Shown: positions 48,393 through 59,988 of the stretch, one piece after another
How positions within the stretch are numbered: position 1 is the stretch's first letter
How the letters are laid out: each line of letters begins with the position of its first letter
Assembly (NCBI GenBank): GCA_018902385.1
Contig: JABSSW010000014.1
Coordinates: 124,001-188,000, forward strand
Direction of reading: 5' to 3'
Length of the DNA: 64,000 nt
Source: Physcia stellaris
Lineage: Eukaryota; Ascomycota; Lecanoromycetes; Caliciales; Physciaceae
Notes under the pieces: model-generated
What the model saw: only the letters and a program-made list of their open reading frames with translations
What the model was told of the DNA's origin: nothing
The model's database searches: none
Position numbers and translations under genes: made by a program

Positions 48393-49663
48393 ATGAGCAA
48401 GTATAATGCAGCACCTGATAGCATCAGCGGCCAGAAGGTCGGCCCTGTTGGATTCGGCATGATGGATAAGCATTGTTCTCGATGTTTCATTAGTTCCTGG
48501 ATCCAGGGATCAAGCCAGGTGCACTAGCAAGCACGTAATGATGCCACATTGACACTGAGTGCTCTAGGCTTGACGGTACCGTGGGCAAAAGTTGAATACC
48601 CTACCGCCATGAAATTGATGAAAACGGCGCTAGAACAAGGTGCCAATTTCTGGAATGGTGTAAGTGCGCCTCCAATTCAAGGAGGACTACATATCCTCTG
48701 ATCTACGAAGCCGTCAAGCAATAATCATCTCGGGGGAACCGACTGACTCGCATGTAGGGTATCTTCTACGGCACACCCGACGCAAATTCGCTACATCTGC
48801 TCAGGTACTATTTTGAAAAATACCCCGAGGACGCCAGCAAAGTCGTGCTCAGCATCAAAGGCGCCTTTGATCTCAAAGAAGGCCCGAGTGGTAGCCCAGA
48901 GGGTATTCGCGCGTCGGTCGAGTATGCCATCGGGGTGCTACCACCGAGCATCAAGTCAATCGATGTCTTTGAATGTGCGCGGGTCGATCCCAAAGTCCCT
49001 ATCGAGACCTCCGTCAAAGCATTAGCCGAATTGGTCAAGGAAGGCAAGATCCGTGGCGTTGGGCTGAGCGAGGCCGGCGCCGACACGATCCGCAAGGCGC
49101 ATGCCGTACATCCCATCTCAGCCGTCGAGATTGAGTTGAGCCTTTTCACCCCTGATCCCATTGACAACGGGATCGTGGACACGTGCCGTGAGCGTACATA
49201 GGCCCTTTTGAACCAGAAGCAAAATTCGAGACAAAGGAGCCTACTTACTAACCATGCGATCCCACGAATAGTAGGTATCCCCATCGCAGCTTACAGCCCC
49301 GTAGGTCGTGGCTGGCTGACGGGCGAGCTACGCAAGCTCGACGACTTGCCCGAGAATGACTTCCGGCGCACGCTTCCGCGCTTCCAGCCCGAAAACTTCG
49401 ATCAGAATCTGAAGCTCGTCGAGGGGGTAAGGAAGATAGCGGAGGGTAAGGGAGTAACGACGGCGCAGGTGGCCATCGGTTGGGTGTGTCGCCAGGGTGC
49501 CATCCCTATCCCTGGCTCGACCAAGGAGGCGCGCATCGTGGAGAATAGCAAGCCTGCGGCGCTCACCGATCAGGATGTGGCTGAGATCCAGAAGCTTCTG
49601 GACGCCATTCCTATTTCTGGGGAGCGCTATGGCGGCCAGCATGAGGCGATGCTAAATGGATGA
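48393..49663 (+). CDS. plr1: Aldo/keto reductase, pyridoxal (vitamin B6) reductase type
   Basis: Fission yeast Plr1 reduces pyridoxal to pyridoxine with NADPH. Four exons give 330 aa, the expected size: 48393-48465, 48568-48659, 48758-49193, 49272-49663. Motifs: VGPVGFGMM, FWNGGIFYGTP (the YG of the catalytic tyrosine region), VLSIKGAFD, DVFECARVDP, VGLSEAGADTIRKAH, IPIAAYSPVGRGWLTG and the nucleotide-site run AIPIPGSTKEARIVENS. The first intron is odd. Conserved reading FGMM-GLT needs a cut before ATAAGC (48466), which is GTAAGC with its first base changed. The nearest in-frame GT lies at 48474 and would replace one glycine by DKHC in a conserved loop. The specific substrate is inferred from family resemblance. 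Confidence 0.87.
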
Positions 49664-50133
49664 AGTGGTTTGGTTCTACTGCTAGTATTGGGGGACGATG
49701 TACTGATTCAGACCTGAGTAGGATATGACGGATTTTCATAGTTCCGGGACAAGCTACCGTCCTCGTAACAAAATATATGTAAGGCGTTTCCGCTTATGCC
49801 TATAGAGATTTTTGCCCATTGTCGAAACCGTATCCATTGATTCCGGCTAATGTTGCAGAAACGGTTCAATTCTTCTCACACCTTCCTTTCATTATACCTT
49901 AGCCGCACGTTTCTGAATTCAACTTTCTATTTCCCTCATCATTTCAGACAGCTCTTACCCTCCCCCTTTCCCTAAGCCTAGATATATTCTTGGAAAAAGC
50001 CATATTGAAAGACATATGAAAACATTTATGTAGGCTGCCTTTATTTAGGTATGAAGACATACCCGACTCAGATATTTGAAAGGAAAGTTAAATTCCTAAT
50101 CTAATCTTGTATGATGTGTACTTCACCGTAAAA

Positions 50134-50350
50134 CTTGCTCTCTTTTTTTCTCCCTTTTTCTTCCCTTTCTCTTTATTTCCTCTTTTTCTTATCTCTTTTT
50201 CATTCTCTTTCTTTTCTCTCTTTTTTCTGCCTTTTTTCTCTTTTTCTTCAAAACTCAAATCAGTCACGATGAAGCATATACTCTTCTCTCTCTCTTTTTC
50301 TTCTCCTTCTTCTTCTCTTTTTCTTCCCTCCTTTCCTCCTTCTCTCTTTC
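50134..50350. repeat. Polypyrimidine tract
   Basis: About 200 bases almost only T and C on the plus strand, interrupted by one mixed stretch near 50250-50282. Confidence 0.85.
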
Positions 50351-50386
50351 CTCAATGATCACACCAACTAAAATATTTCACTCTCA

Positions 50387-50458
50387 CCTCTTCACATTCT
50401 CATCTCCCCGCCTCTTCACATTCTCATTTCTCCGCCTCTTCTCATTCTCATCTCCCCA
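50387..50458. repeat. Three tandem 24-bp units
   Basis: Units begin CCTCTTCACATTCTCATCTC and follow head to tail at 50387, 50411 and 50435, with a few substitutions in the second and third. Confidence 0.85.
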
Positions 50459-51685
50459 CCTCCCCACCTCCCCCTCTTTCCCCCTCCTCCTCCCAACTTC
50501 AACAACCCCTATAATCAACCCGATAACCATCGCTCTAAACAGAGCCAAATAGTCATATCAATCAAATATCAACTTACAAATCTAAGATCGAGCCTGGCTG
50601 AAAACTGCAAGGAAAAGAGTGGGGGGGCCAGTTGCAATTTACAGCCAATACCGATCTAGACTAGAGTATTAGTACTCGTAGCTTACCTTAGAGCGACGAA
50701 TGGATATGACTGCGGAGAAGTCTCGATGTCTTCTTTCGGAAAAGGGTTGTGGAATTAATTCAGCAAAGCCGAAGCATAATTTCGGCATCATATCCGCCCC
50801 CCTTCAACATCCCATCCTACACGGTATCATCTTCCCGCGTACTGGTCATCACACAGGAGGGGGAAACTATGATTTGCTAGTTTGCTAGATGTGGCAAAAA
50901 GACCGGACTGTATTTGTATCTTGAAATGAACGTTGACTTTCGAACGATTCGGTCTGAGCTTAACTTAAGCTATCTTGGGGGGGGACTTGGGAAAGGGAGG
51001 GGATGTGGGTGCTCATTGGTGGTTGATGTCGGTTCGCGATTTGCCCCTCGAGGGATTGGAAGAGGAATGGGGAGGAGGGAATAGAAAGCATTAGCGCTTG
51101 GGGCATTCTTCCATGCTACGAGAGATATCGTGCCACTTTTACAAACCCCCTCTAAAGAAAATCCATCTGCGTCCCCAATTGCAAAAGCCGGAAGCTCGTA
51201 CCTTGTCCTTGATTATTGAAATCCAGCGAGTGTGTACGCGACTTCCTCCTCCATCGCTTCCTTCCCCCAAAATCACATCATAAATCATGAAAACCATTGA
51301 ATTTCCAATCTCAAGATGTCTTCCACTGAATTGACTTTATCGACCTTCTCTGCCCCTCCCTCCTCCTCTCCCCCAAATCACCTCCCCTCCCACCCCCTCC
51401 CCCTCCCTCCCGGCTTGAACAAAACCCAAAAGCGATACCTCAACCATAAATTCCCGAGCAAAAAAACCACAATTCCAAATACCCTTCCAGCGCTATTAAA
51501 AAACGAAAAAACAGATTGATATACATATGCATCATCCAGTAGGTGCGTCATCATCGTCCTTCCCAACACGCCTACTGTATATTTCCGCACCGACCTCCCC
51601 TCTGCTCGAGAAGGTATAGCTCAGCGAGTGCCATGTCGAAAGCTGGGGAAAAGAAGAAGATAGGCAGCAGACCTCGTCCTGACGA

Positions 51686-51710
51686 AGATGAGATGAGATG
51701 AGATGAGATG
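51686..51710. repeat. (AGATG)5 microsatellite
   Basis: Five perfect AGATG units. Confidence 0.95.
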
Positions 51711-52483
51711 CATGAGCGAGGTACGTTATTCAGGGGACTTTTGGGCGAGAATTGAACGAGAGTGTGTGATACGCCGAGTGCAAAGCTCCTTGTTCATACC
51801 TTGTTAAATCGACATATCTCTGGACCCGAAAATGCGCGAGATCCCGGCATGTATTCGAATGAATAGCAGCGCCTCTTTGTGGAAATCCCAATCAAATCCA
51901 ACTGATCCCGCCCCTTTTCCGGAAACACATGTAGTTGTCATTACTCTGGATTTTCTTTTTCTTTCGCTTTTTTAAAGGGAAAAAAAAAAGAAAAACTTCC
52001 AGAAGAACCTACCAAATTACGGATGCACGGCCAGGAATTTGGGGGTCTATCTCTGAATGGTGGGGGAGGGGGCGGAGTTTATGGAATGGAATGAAATGGG
52101 GGATGGGAATCACAGGTTAAAGAAAAGAAAAACCGCAGATGAGTACTTCACGAGAAGTCTGGATAAGCCAACCAACGCGCTCTGCGTCTATCTTCTCGAA
52201 GACTCGGGAGAAACATGGTTAAGTATTCAGGAGGCTAAGGCTAGCTCTACCTCTACCTCTCGCGACGAGAATTGTTGGAAAAGCCAACATCTAAACATAC
52301 ATGAGGAAGCGAGACCCAGATCGGGGCGGAGACTCATCCCTCATAGTAATCACCCCGCCGAGTTTCCTGGACGACAGTGCTATCTGCAATTCACTAGCAT
52401 GAAATAAGGTAATAAACACCCTCGCAGCAGCCACAAGTCCAAGATTATTGGCTTGTGAAGCGTACTCCTCTCACGCTCGACCT

Positions 52484-55400
52484 TCAAAAACTGATGTAAC
52501 CGTCATCCTCCTCACTGGCTGACGGACTACCCTCGTCTCGCCCTTCATCATAATCTTGTCCATTGATCTCTTTCCAAACGCGTTTCAGGTATCTCCTTAT
52601 GGAGCGCAGACCGCGCAGATACCCTCGATCGACATCATCCGGATGATGGAGTGGGCAGGGGGTATCCGTCAGCTCATCGTCTGCTGTAACACAATTGGCA
52701 AAATCGAGCAATTTGACGTCAATGCCGGGCCTTGACTTGGTTTGATCCCTGAGGTTGGACGAATCCGTCATTGAGCTGGTGTCTGAAAGTGCATCTGCCG
52801 AGGTTGGCTCGGCGTCATAGAGCACGAGCAGGCTACTGGCGTAGAAGCGCCAACCGGGGAGATTCCGCACCCTCTTCTCCAGCGTTCCGAGTTTCTCCAG
52901 GATGACCGGGATGTGTCTCGTTGTACTTCCGTGTCCATCGCCATTGTCGAGGAACCGTTTCAGTGCATCTTGGACTTCATCACCAGTCTTCAGCGAACGG
53001 CCGTAGTACTTATCTTCATACGTACTCTCCTGGGTCTTGACATTCCAGTACTGCATACCGCAAAGTCGAACGCCTAGTCTCTGCGAAGTTGTATCATGGC
53101 ACTTCGCACGCTGGGAGCACTTTTTCTTCTCACTGGCTTCGATGCCATGTTGGCGTGTACCCATTTTCAGATCGAGCACGCACGGCTTGTTGAGACCGGC
53201 GGTGAGATCTTCGAGAAGGAGGAACTGTCCCACGCCTGCCTGCGGCTCGGATTGGACTTGCTGAGGGTCGGTGGGCTTAGAGGTAAGATGTGCAGCCTTA
53301 GTTTCGGAAGACCCTTGTTCAGACCCGTTCAAAGACTCGTTTTCGCTCGGTCCAGAATTAGCTTCAGATGCCATGGGCGTCAATGGTGCAGTAGAGTCAA
53401 TTTCCATGGTAAATATATCATCTTCTTTATCACCTCCGTAGCCGTCATCTTCATAATACTGCAGACTACTTCGCTTGTCGCTGTCTACGTTACTCTGCTT
53501 GCTCCGCAAGCCACTACCGGAATGACGCCTCCTCACATGCTTTGCTCGAGGAATAATAACACTTTCTGCCCTCGGTTCTGGCGTACGTGTACGACTAAAT
53601 GATTGGGGTCCTAGCATATCAAGATTTTGAAGATTTGCGGGATCGAGGTGATGCCGACTGTTCAGTGAGAGTACCCGATGATTTTTCTTTGTCATCGCTG
53701 TCAGGGTAGTGTTCCTCGTTGGTTAATTCCTCTGACTTTCGATTATCAGGTGCATTGAGAAATGATAGAGACTGCAGTGGTGCGCGCCTCGAGAAGTGAT
53801 CATCTACCTCCCTGACTCGTGGTAAAGTACTTGGCCCTCTCCCGTGCCTTTGACGTCGATGGATCACTGGAGGTACAAAAACCTCCCGGAAAATCTGCTC
53901 CTTGAGTTGAGTATTGACAGTCGTAGTACCCCAGCTTGCATTATGCTTCGGGACAGCGGGTCTTGCCAAATGGGTCTGGTCCTGATGAGATTCGTTATTT
54001 GTGGCAAGATCCGTCGCCGTTGCTTCCCTAGTACCATAACGGTCGAGCTCTTCGTCATTACTAGTGCCTAGGCTTGGGGATGGGACTGATGTACCGAAGA
54101 TACTGTTAGAAAGAATGTGGCGGTTGTTTGCTAATACAACCTGTGGAATTTCCTCTATTCGCTGAGACTGGCTGACGATTCGTGGTTGCTCTGGCTCATC
54201 ACTTCCCTTTGACTGGTTGGTCGAGTCTGAAGTTGATCTTTGTGTGTCAATTTTGTCTGCATCACCTTCGGTGCCGTTTCCTGCTAGTCTTGGTGCAGAG
54301 TTTGCGGCTTTCTTACCAGTCTTTCCACGCTTCCGGACTTTGTGCCATGAGACATTTAGCACGCCGATATATCTGGAGATGCAGTCAGCAAAGGCTGGTC
54401 AACCGAAAAGAAGCTTGAGTTATGCTGTGCTTAGGTCTGAGCCTCCATTCTATGAATCGGCACTTACTTTGGAAGGAAGCGCAGCAACTCAGGATGACCT
54501 TGCTCTACAATTTCATAGAATTCATTTTCTTTATTGCTGAGCTGCTTACAGACTGCTTTCCTAGAGAAACGGAATATAGTGGAATGACCACCGACTTGAT
54601 GTTTGAAAGGCTTCAACTCGACCGCTTGTAAAGGAGCAGTCCTTGGGCGACGACCTTTCCGTTCCCGTATGCGGGAAAAAGCACCCTTCGATGTTGCTCT
54701 AGGGGTGGTTTGTCCATCGTCAGTAAGGCTGGAGTATTCGGATTCCGATGCTGATGATGTCCCGCTGTCTATGCCTCTGAGAAAAGTAGGATCATCAGGA
54801 GCTGCATTATCCTTTGGCAATGCACCATGTAAGTAGCGGTTCTTTTTCTGAGATTCCAAGGCAATATCGATGTCGTCGGAAGTTTCATTACTATCAGTAG
54901 TGGGTGACAGTGATTTGGATTTTGGAATCCGAATGACATGGTCAGAGTCATTTGCACCTATGCCCTGTTCTAATGTCAAGCTTTCTAAGGCGTCAGGTGA
55001 TGGTACTTGATGTGGATAATAGAGTGCAGAGGAAATCAACTCCTTGTCAGAACTATCGTCATCTAGATCGTCTTCTGTGTCTGGACGAGGTTCATCTGTG
55101 GCAGCGTCCACCGTGCTAATACCGCCTATGTTGATCGCCCGGCCAGTAACAGTCGCTTCAGGATCACTTTTGTTAGCTGCGCGTTTCTGCTGAGAAGTTT
55201 TGAACACTTCATTGACAGGTGCTACAAGATTATGGTGGGTTCGGATCTCCTCGAGCAACCGGGGAGGTAGAGTCGTTCTGGAGACATCACTTCGTCGCTC
55301 GGAGGCTTTCGCGGTGGGGCTCGCAACAGGCTTGCTCGTCCCTTCTGTTGTATTCGAAGATTTGGTTGCGCCACATGATGTTCCTAGAAATGGCAAGTTT

Positions 55401-56368
55401 TCCTCTTGTGACCGGCTTCGATCTACCTTCGAAGCTGGCTGCCCTTCGTGTTGGCTGTCCGAATCCCCATCATTATCACGTATCGCTTGTCCTATGCCAT
55501 GTCCTGATATGCTCTCTCCATGTAATTGTTCCCGAACGTACCCCGAATTCTGCGAGAGAGAACCGTCACTTGTAGAACTCAAGGTCCTCTTGAGTTTCTC
55601 AGAAGATCTCCTCGGCTCAGATGGGGTAGTAGTCTCCTTAAAAAGTTGCATCATATGACTTGACTTCCTACTCCTGGCATTGGTAGCTGGCTCAGCCTCT
55701 ACCATAGAAGCCTCGATACGCTTTTCAACGCGGATCTTTCCACTGCGGCTGGTGCTTCTATTCCTACTGTCCTCGGACAATGCCTCTGCCCGCGCAGAGG
55801 TGGAGCTTTCTCCAAGGCCAGACGCCTCAGCATGTGTCCCACTTTCCACGTTGTTGTCCATCTCTCCCGTCATGCTCGTGCGACTCAAGGACCCATAGGA
55901 CTTGGTTCGAGAATATGGTGCGCCGATAAGGGTTGACTGGGAGCTTGATGGAGAGGATTTGGATGAGCTAGGAATACTTGCTGTTAGGGTGCTGATGCTT
56001 GATAAGGAGGGTGGCAAAGTTTGTCTTGGTGGAAGCTTTGGAAATTCTAGAGAATTGGAGTTGCCCCCGGTGATGGATGGAAGGTTGAAGCTTCCATCGG
56101 AGACGGGCAGAAGGCGTGGAGTTCCCTCATCGCTCTCTGCATGATGTGGGCAAGCATTGTACCAATGCCCATCATCGACCAGGCTCTTATCTCTTTCGAC
56201 CAATGTTTCCGTCAAGGAGTGTGAGATTGATTGCCTTCGGGGGGGTGTTATCGCTGTGGCCCCCGCCGTGGATGTCGGTGATACATGTTTGCGCGAGTCT
56301 CGGTGCCCAGAAGACCTCACCAAGGCGATGGGTGAGGTGATTTCTGACAAGGAAGGGGCACTTGACAT
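52484..56368 (-). CDS. KCS1: Inositol hexakisphosphate kinase
   Basis: Kcs1 makes the inositol pyrophosphate 5-InsP7 from InsP6 and governs phosphate, vacuole and stress responses. Three exons give 1241 aa: 54468-56368, 53675-54372, 52484-53610 (coding order). The first 600 residues are Ser-rich and low complexity. Then come [51 protein letters not shown] and the catalytic half. Kinase signatures are PCVLDLKMG (PxxxDxKxG, near residue 1010), [20 protein letters not shown] and [10 protein letters not shown]. The intron 53611-53674 (64 nt) is essential: without it the middle frame ends. The gene has the usual large fungal N-terminal extension. Identity is secure. Confidence 0.95.
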
Positions 56369-57560
56369 GGAGCAAACATTGGCAAATCAGCTTGAGGATC
56401 TTGGAGCAGGGAGAAGGTCCTTGGATATAAAGATATAGACAATCGACACAGCCGATAGGGCTGCAGTAGTGGGATAACGATCTCCCTTTTCTTCAACCTT
56501 TCGGTTCCCTCGTACAAAAAGCAGCGACGTGGACCTTCAACACGTTCTCCAGCACCGGGGTACTACAGGTCGAAGGAAGAACAATCCCAGCAGTTGAAAA
56601 TACGCAGAGAAGATTGGAAGACTTCTGCAATCCGCATTTCTGTAACGTAAGTCTTAGCGCACCTACACCCATCATTTTTCGCACCCAATCATGACGTATT
56701 TCCTCCCTCTCTCCCTTCACCTGTCAAAACCCACCTCGACAGCACACTTGTCTTCTCACGATACCCTGACACGAATCATCATCCGTCCAACATCTCAACG
56801 TCTTTGCATCGTCTTTGATGGGCCTCTCACGTGTTCGGATGACAATCGTGGAGCTATTGGGGCCTGAGATCCAATCGTTGAGGAACGTGGCGATGGTTAT
56901 GCATCCTCCCCTCAATCCTATCGCTTTACCCCTGACACTTGTGTTGGTTCCATAGGATCGCTAAGTCTCTCCATCCCTTGCGGGAGGGGAAACGGAAGGT
57001 TAAGGGATTAGGCATTGGGGATCTGCGACCGTTGAAGCTGTTATGTCATCCAAAGGACGATTAACGACTATGAGAGCACACAATCCTCAACGATCATGGA
57101 GTCATCCATGCATCACGAGATACTCCAACCCTTTTGTTGGGGAGGCCCACTACGTGACGTCTGCTTGTGCGAAAAGCCTCCAGGATACCATCATCGGGTT
57201 CTTTGTGAGAACAAGCATTATTCATTTCTCGTCATCATTGTCATCATTGGTATCAGAATTATACAACCAGATTATCGCTGATAAATCTGAAGCATCGCTC
57301 GCCTGTAAAGAAGTGACCCTTTCCCAACTCTGATCCGTTCCAAAACAGCCTCTCCCTCAGTAGCGAGCGAAAAGATTTCCGCTCTATCAAGATCCTCCAG
57401 ATCCAAAGCTCTCGCTGTGTAGAAATGACCTAATCCCATCGCTTTATGCAACCATTCCAAAAAAAATAAAATAAAATAAAAATGGACTTGCTTGATACCT
57501 TCAATTCCCTAGAACCTATATCCAGCCTCAGTCAAGACCGATCCCGTGCACTCGGTTAGT
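56369..57560. other. Intergenic region
   Basis: About 1.2 kb between the KCS1 start (left) and the MCH1 stop (right). It contains an AAAAT microsatellite at 57459-57482 and no recognisable gene. The left part is the KCS1 promoter and leader. Confidence 0.5.
57459..57482. repeat. A8 tract plus (TAAAA)n microsatellite
   Basis: A run of A is followed by three TAAAA-type units, near the 3' side of the MCH1 gene. Confidence 0.85.
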
Positions 57561-59423
57561 TCAAACAGCAATATTACGCTTTCTCCATCTACTCCATGCC
57601 AAACCCCATAAACCCATCGCCACCCACGAGCAGACAGCCATTGCCCAGAACGTTGCTGCGTAGCACTTGACCCCAAAGCACCGGGTCTCCTCCTCTTTGC
57701 CCATGATTGACCGCTTGTCCACCCCGGCCTGATATACCGCGCTGTAGACAGCTCCCCACACTGCCGCTCCCCCAGCGGGCATCATTGCCACCACGCCCCA
57801 GTTGGTGCCAAAGTTTTGAACGCCCCATACAACGCTGATAATGATGGGCGTGAGCGAGAAAACAGCACCGTACGCAAGGCCTTCTACAGTGGAGATCAGG
57901 GCGAAGAGGGGAGGGTGACGCTGGATGAGGCCAGATGCGAGAAGAATTTGGCCGAGAGAGAGGAGAGCGGTCCAGAAGAGCAAGAAGCTGAGTCGGGATA
58001 CTGTAGGGCGCTTGGAGTTTGAGGTTATAGAGCGAGATGGGTGCGATTGAGCTGGAGCCAGAAGGTCTGATAGCGTACCTGCAAGCAGTCGTGCCACAGT
58101 TGAAGTGGTAGCGAGGATCGCAATATGTGTGGTTGGTGAATTGGATCGTGGAGGGCCGTGGGATGATGGCGGGTATAGGGACGAGATGACTGTGCCCAGA
58201 TTGTTGATGAAAGCCTCCCCAGAACCTGACACAAGAAAGAATCCAGCGGCTATTACCCACATCGTTGGATCCCTCAAGAATAGTCGGGTCTCAGTATTCA
58301 GGAGCCAAGTCTTTTTCTGTCTGTTCTTGGAGGAATGATCCGAGCAGAGCGAAGCAGTCTCAGTGGCCGGAATTGAAGCTGGAGAAGCGAGGGTGCCATA
58401 ACCACTGTGATCATGATTCGACGTGCTGCCGCCGTCATGGAGCAGAGAGCGCTGGAAAAGTGGACTGTCTTCCAATAAACCACTACGTGCGAGCTCGGAA
58501 ACCGCTTCATCGATGAACTCCTCCTCATCGAAAACTCTCAACGCCAGGGATCCGAAAAGTCCCGCGGCAAATAGGAGCGTAGCTAGGAAGATGAAGAACC
58601 GAAAGACATCGACGTCTCCTCTGCTCCCCGTCTCTGGATCTTTCTCATAGAGGAGTCGGCTCCCCACCTGGCTTTCCCACATGCCACTCAATCCGATAGC
58701 CGCTATGGGCATAGCAAGCGCGAATCCTTTGTGCTTCCCTCTTCCAAAATTCTTCGCACATGCCGTCACAGCACTGAGATACATGGCGCTGGTCCCCATA
58801 CCTATGCCAACGAAAGCTAGCATCATGACGCCGAACGGCCATGATTTTGATTCAAGATCGTCCCCCTTGCGGTAGGTGAAGGCTGCTAGGAGATAGCCAG
58901 CGCCAAATACGACACCCGCAAAAAGAGCCAAGGGTCGTGGATTATAACGATCGCAGAGGTAGCCAAAAATGGGGATTGGAAGGTACATGGCGAGCTCAGC
59001 GGTGATAGAAACCGCGTTGACCTGGAATTGGCTGTACCCTAGACGAGTTTGGAAAAGGGGCCCGTACAATGAGTATGCAGTTAATGAACCAGCGCAGAGA
59101 CTACATAGACAGACAGGTTAGCGTCAGTAATCACTCAAGGTATAGAATTGAGGATCGTTCGATGCTGCTTACCAGTTCACGATGGCGCACGCAAAACTCA
59201 AGTACTTCGCAACCAATCTCTTCATTTTCCGTCGATCACGCTCTATTACGCCATCAACCACATCGCTCAGAAAGCTGTCATCGTCCCGGAGTAGGCCGCT
59301 GGGCCCCGACTGCTCGGAACCATTACGGGTTGAGGATGGCTTCTTCCTATTCTCGTCGAAGTCAAGCTTGTCAATGCGGCCGTTGAAACTTCGGCTTGGA
59401 CTTCTGGATGACATATTGCACAT
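57561..59423 (-). CDS. MCH1: Major facilitator transporter, MCH1 type
   Basis: A monocarboxylate-porter-like MFS protein of unknown substrate; yeast Mch1 is vacuolar. Two exons, 59173-59423 and 57561-59100, give 596 aa. The Asp/Arg/Ser-rich cytosolic N-terminus leads into YLSFACAIVNCLCAGSLTAY (first membrane segment). About 12 hydrophobic segments follow, with the MFS loop GYLCDRYNPRP between segments 2 and 3, a large Ser/Asp-rich central loop (SDHSSKNRQKK) and a late motif VWGVQNFGTNWG. The start could be Met1 or the Met at residue 4. The 72-nt intron after IVNC is regular. The family call is firm; the substrate is not known. Confidence 0.9.
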
Positions 59424-59988
59424 TCATCCTCACGCTGGGACGTATTGAGAGGAAGGGGGGCGTTATGAGAACATTCCGAGGAGGAGGCTGTTGGGGTAGC
59501 TTGACTGGTTGAGTCGTGTCAGACGTGCAATGGGCGACAGATATGATGAAAATGGGCATCCTCGCATAATAACCGAGGCTGACCCGAGTGGAATATATTC
59601 GCTTAGTCATGACGACTGCCAAGCCCAGAGCCTGGCTTCCATCAAGTGGTCAACATCTCATGTGTAGGAAACGCACAAGCCAGGTGACTTCGAAGTCAGA
59701 AGACGTTGAGAAGTGGAAGGAGAGGTTAAGCTTTAAATCGTGCATGCCTAGGCCAAAGCCTCTAACAGACGCCCGGACTGGCGATCATTCTAGCAATAGA
59801 AGCAATGCTTGCAACTGTAACAACATATGCATGCAAGAAGCCGTGGTAAAAGACAACCTGGAACCTAAGAGACCTTGAAGCCTCTCACAGAAGCACAGCA
59901 GCCATCGCCTCCCCATGGGCTTGCACCTAGAATCATACTATCGCCCCAACCCACTGTATTCGCCCCACATTTAGATTCGCTCCTTCGA
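59424..59988. other. Intergenic region
   Basis: About 565 bp between the MCH1 start and the end of the Yra1-like gene. No gene seen; it should contain the MCH1 promoter and the 3' UTR of the export-factor gene. Confidence 0.5.

Larger units (their letters stand above)
49664..52483. other. Long intergenic region, pyrimidine-rich
   Basis: About 2.8 kb, the largest spacer here, between convergent genes. It holds a CT-rich tract (50134-50350), three 24-bp units (50387-50458), C-rich runs near 51340-51420 and an AGATG microsatellite (51686-51710). A 67-codon frame at 51316-51519 with a fair start context is Pro/Ser-rich and unrecognised. A non-coding transcript is possible but nothing proves one. 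Confidence 0.5.

Noticed and set aside
51316-51519. 67-codon plus-strand frame with fair start context
   Set aside because: Pro/Ser low-complexity in a C-rich tract, no homology recognised; kept only as a note in the spacer description.
53096-53602. Plus-strand open frame of 168 codons
   Set aside because: Antisense to the catalytic exon of KCS1, which is clearly the coding strand.
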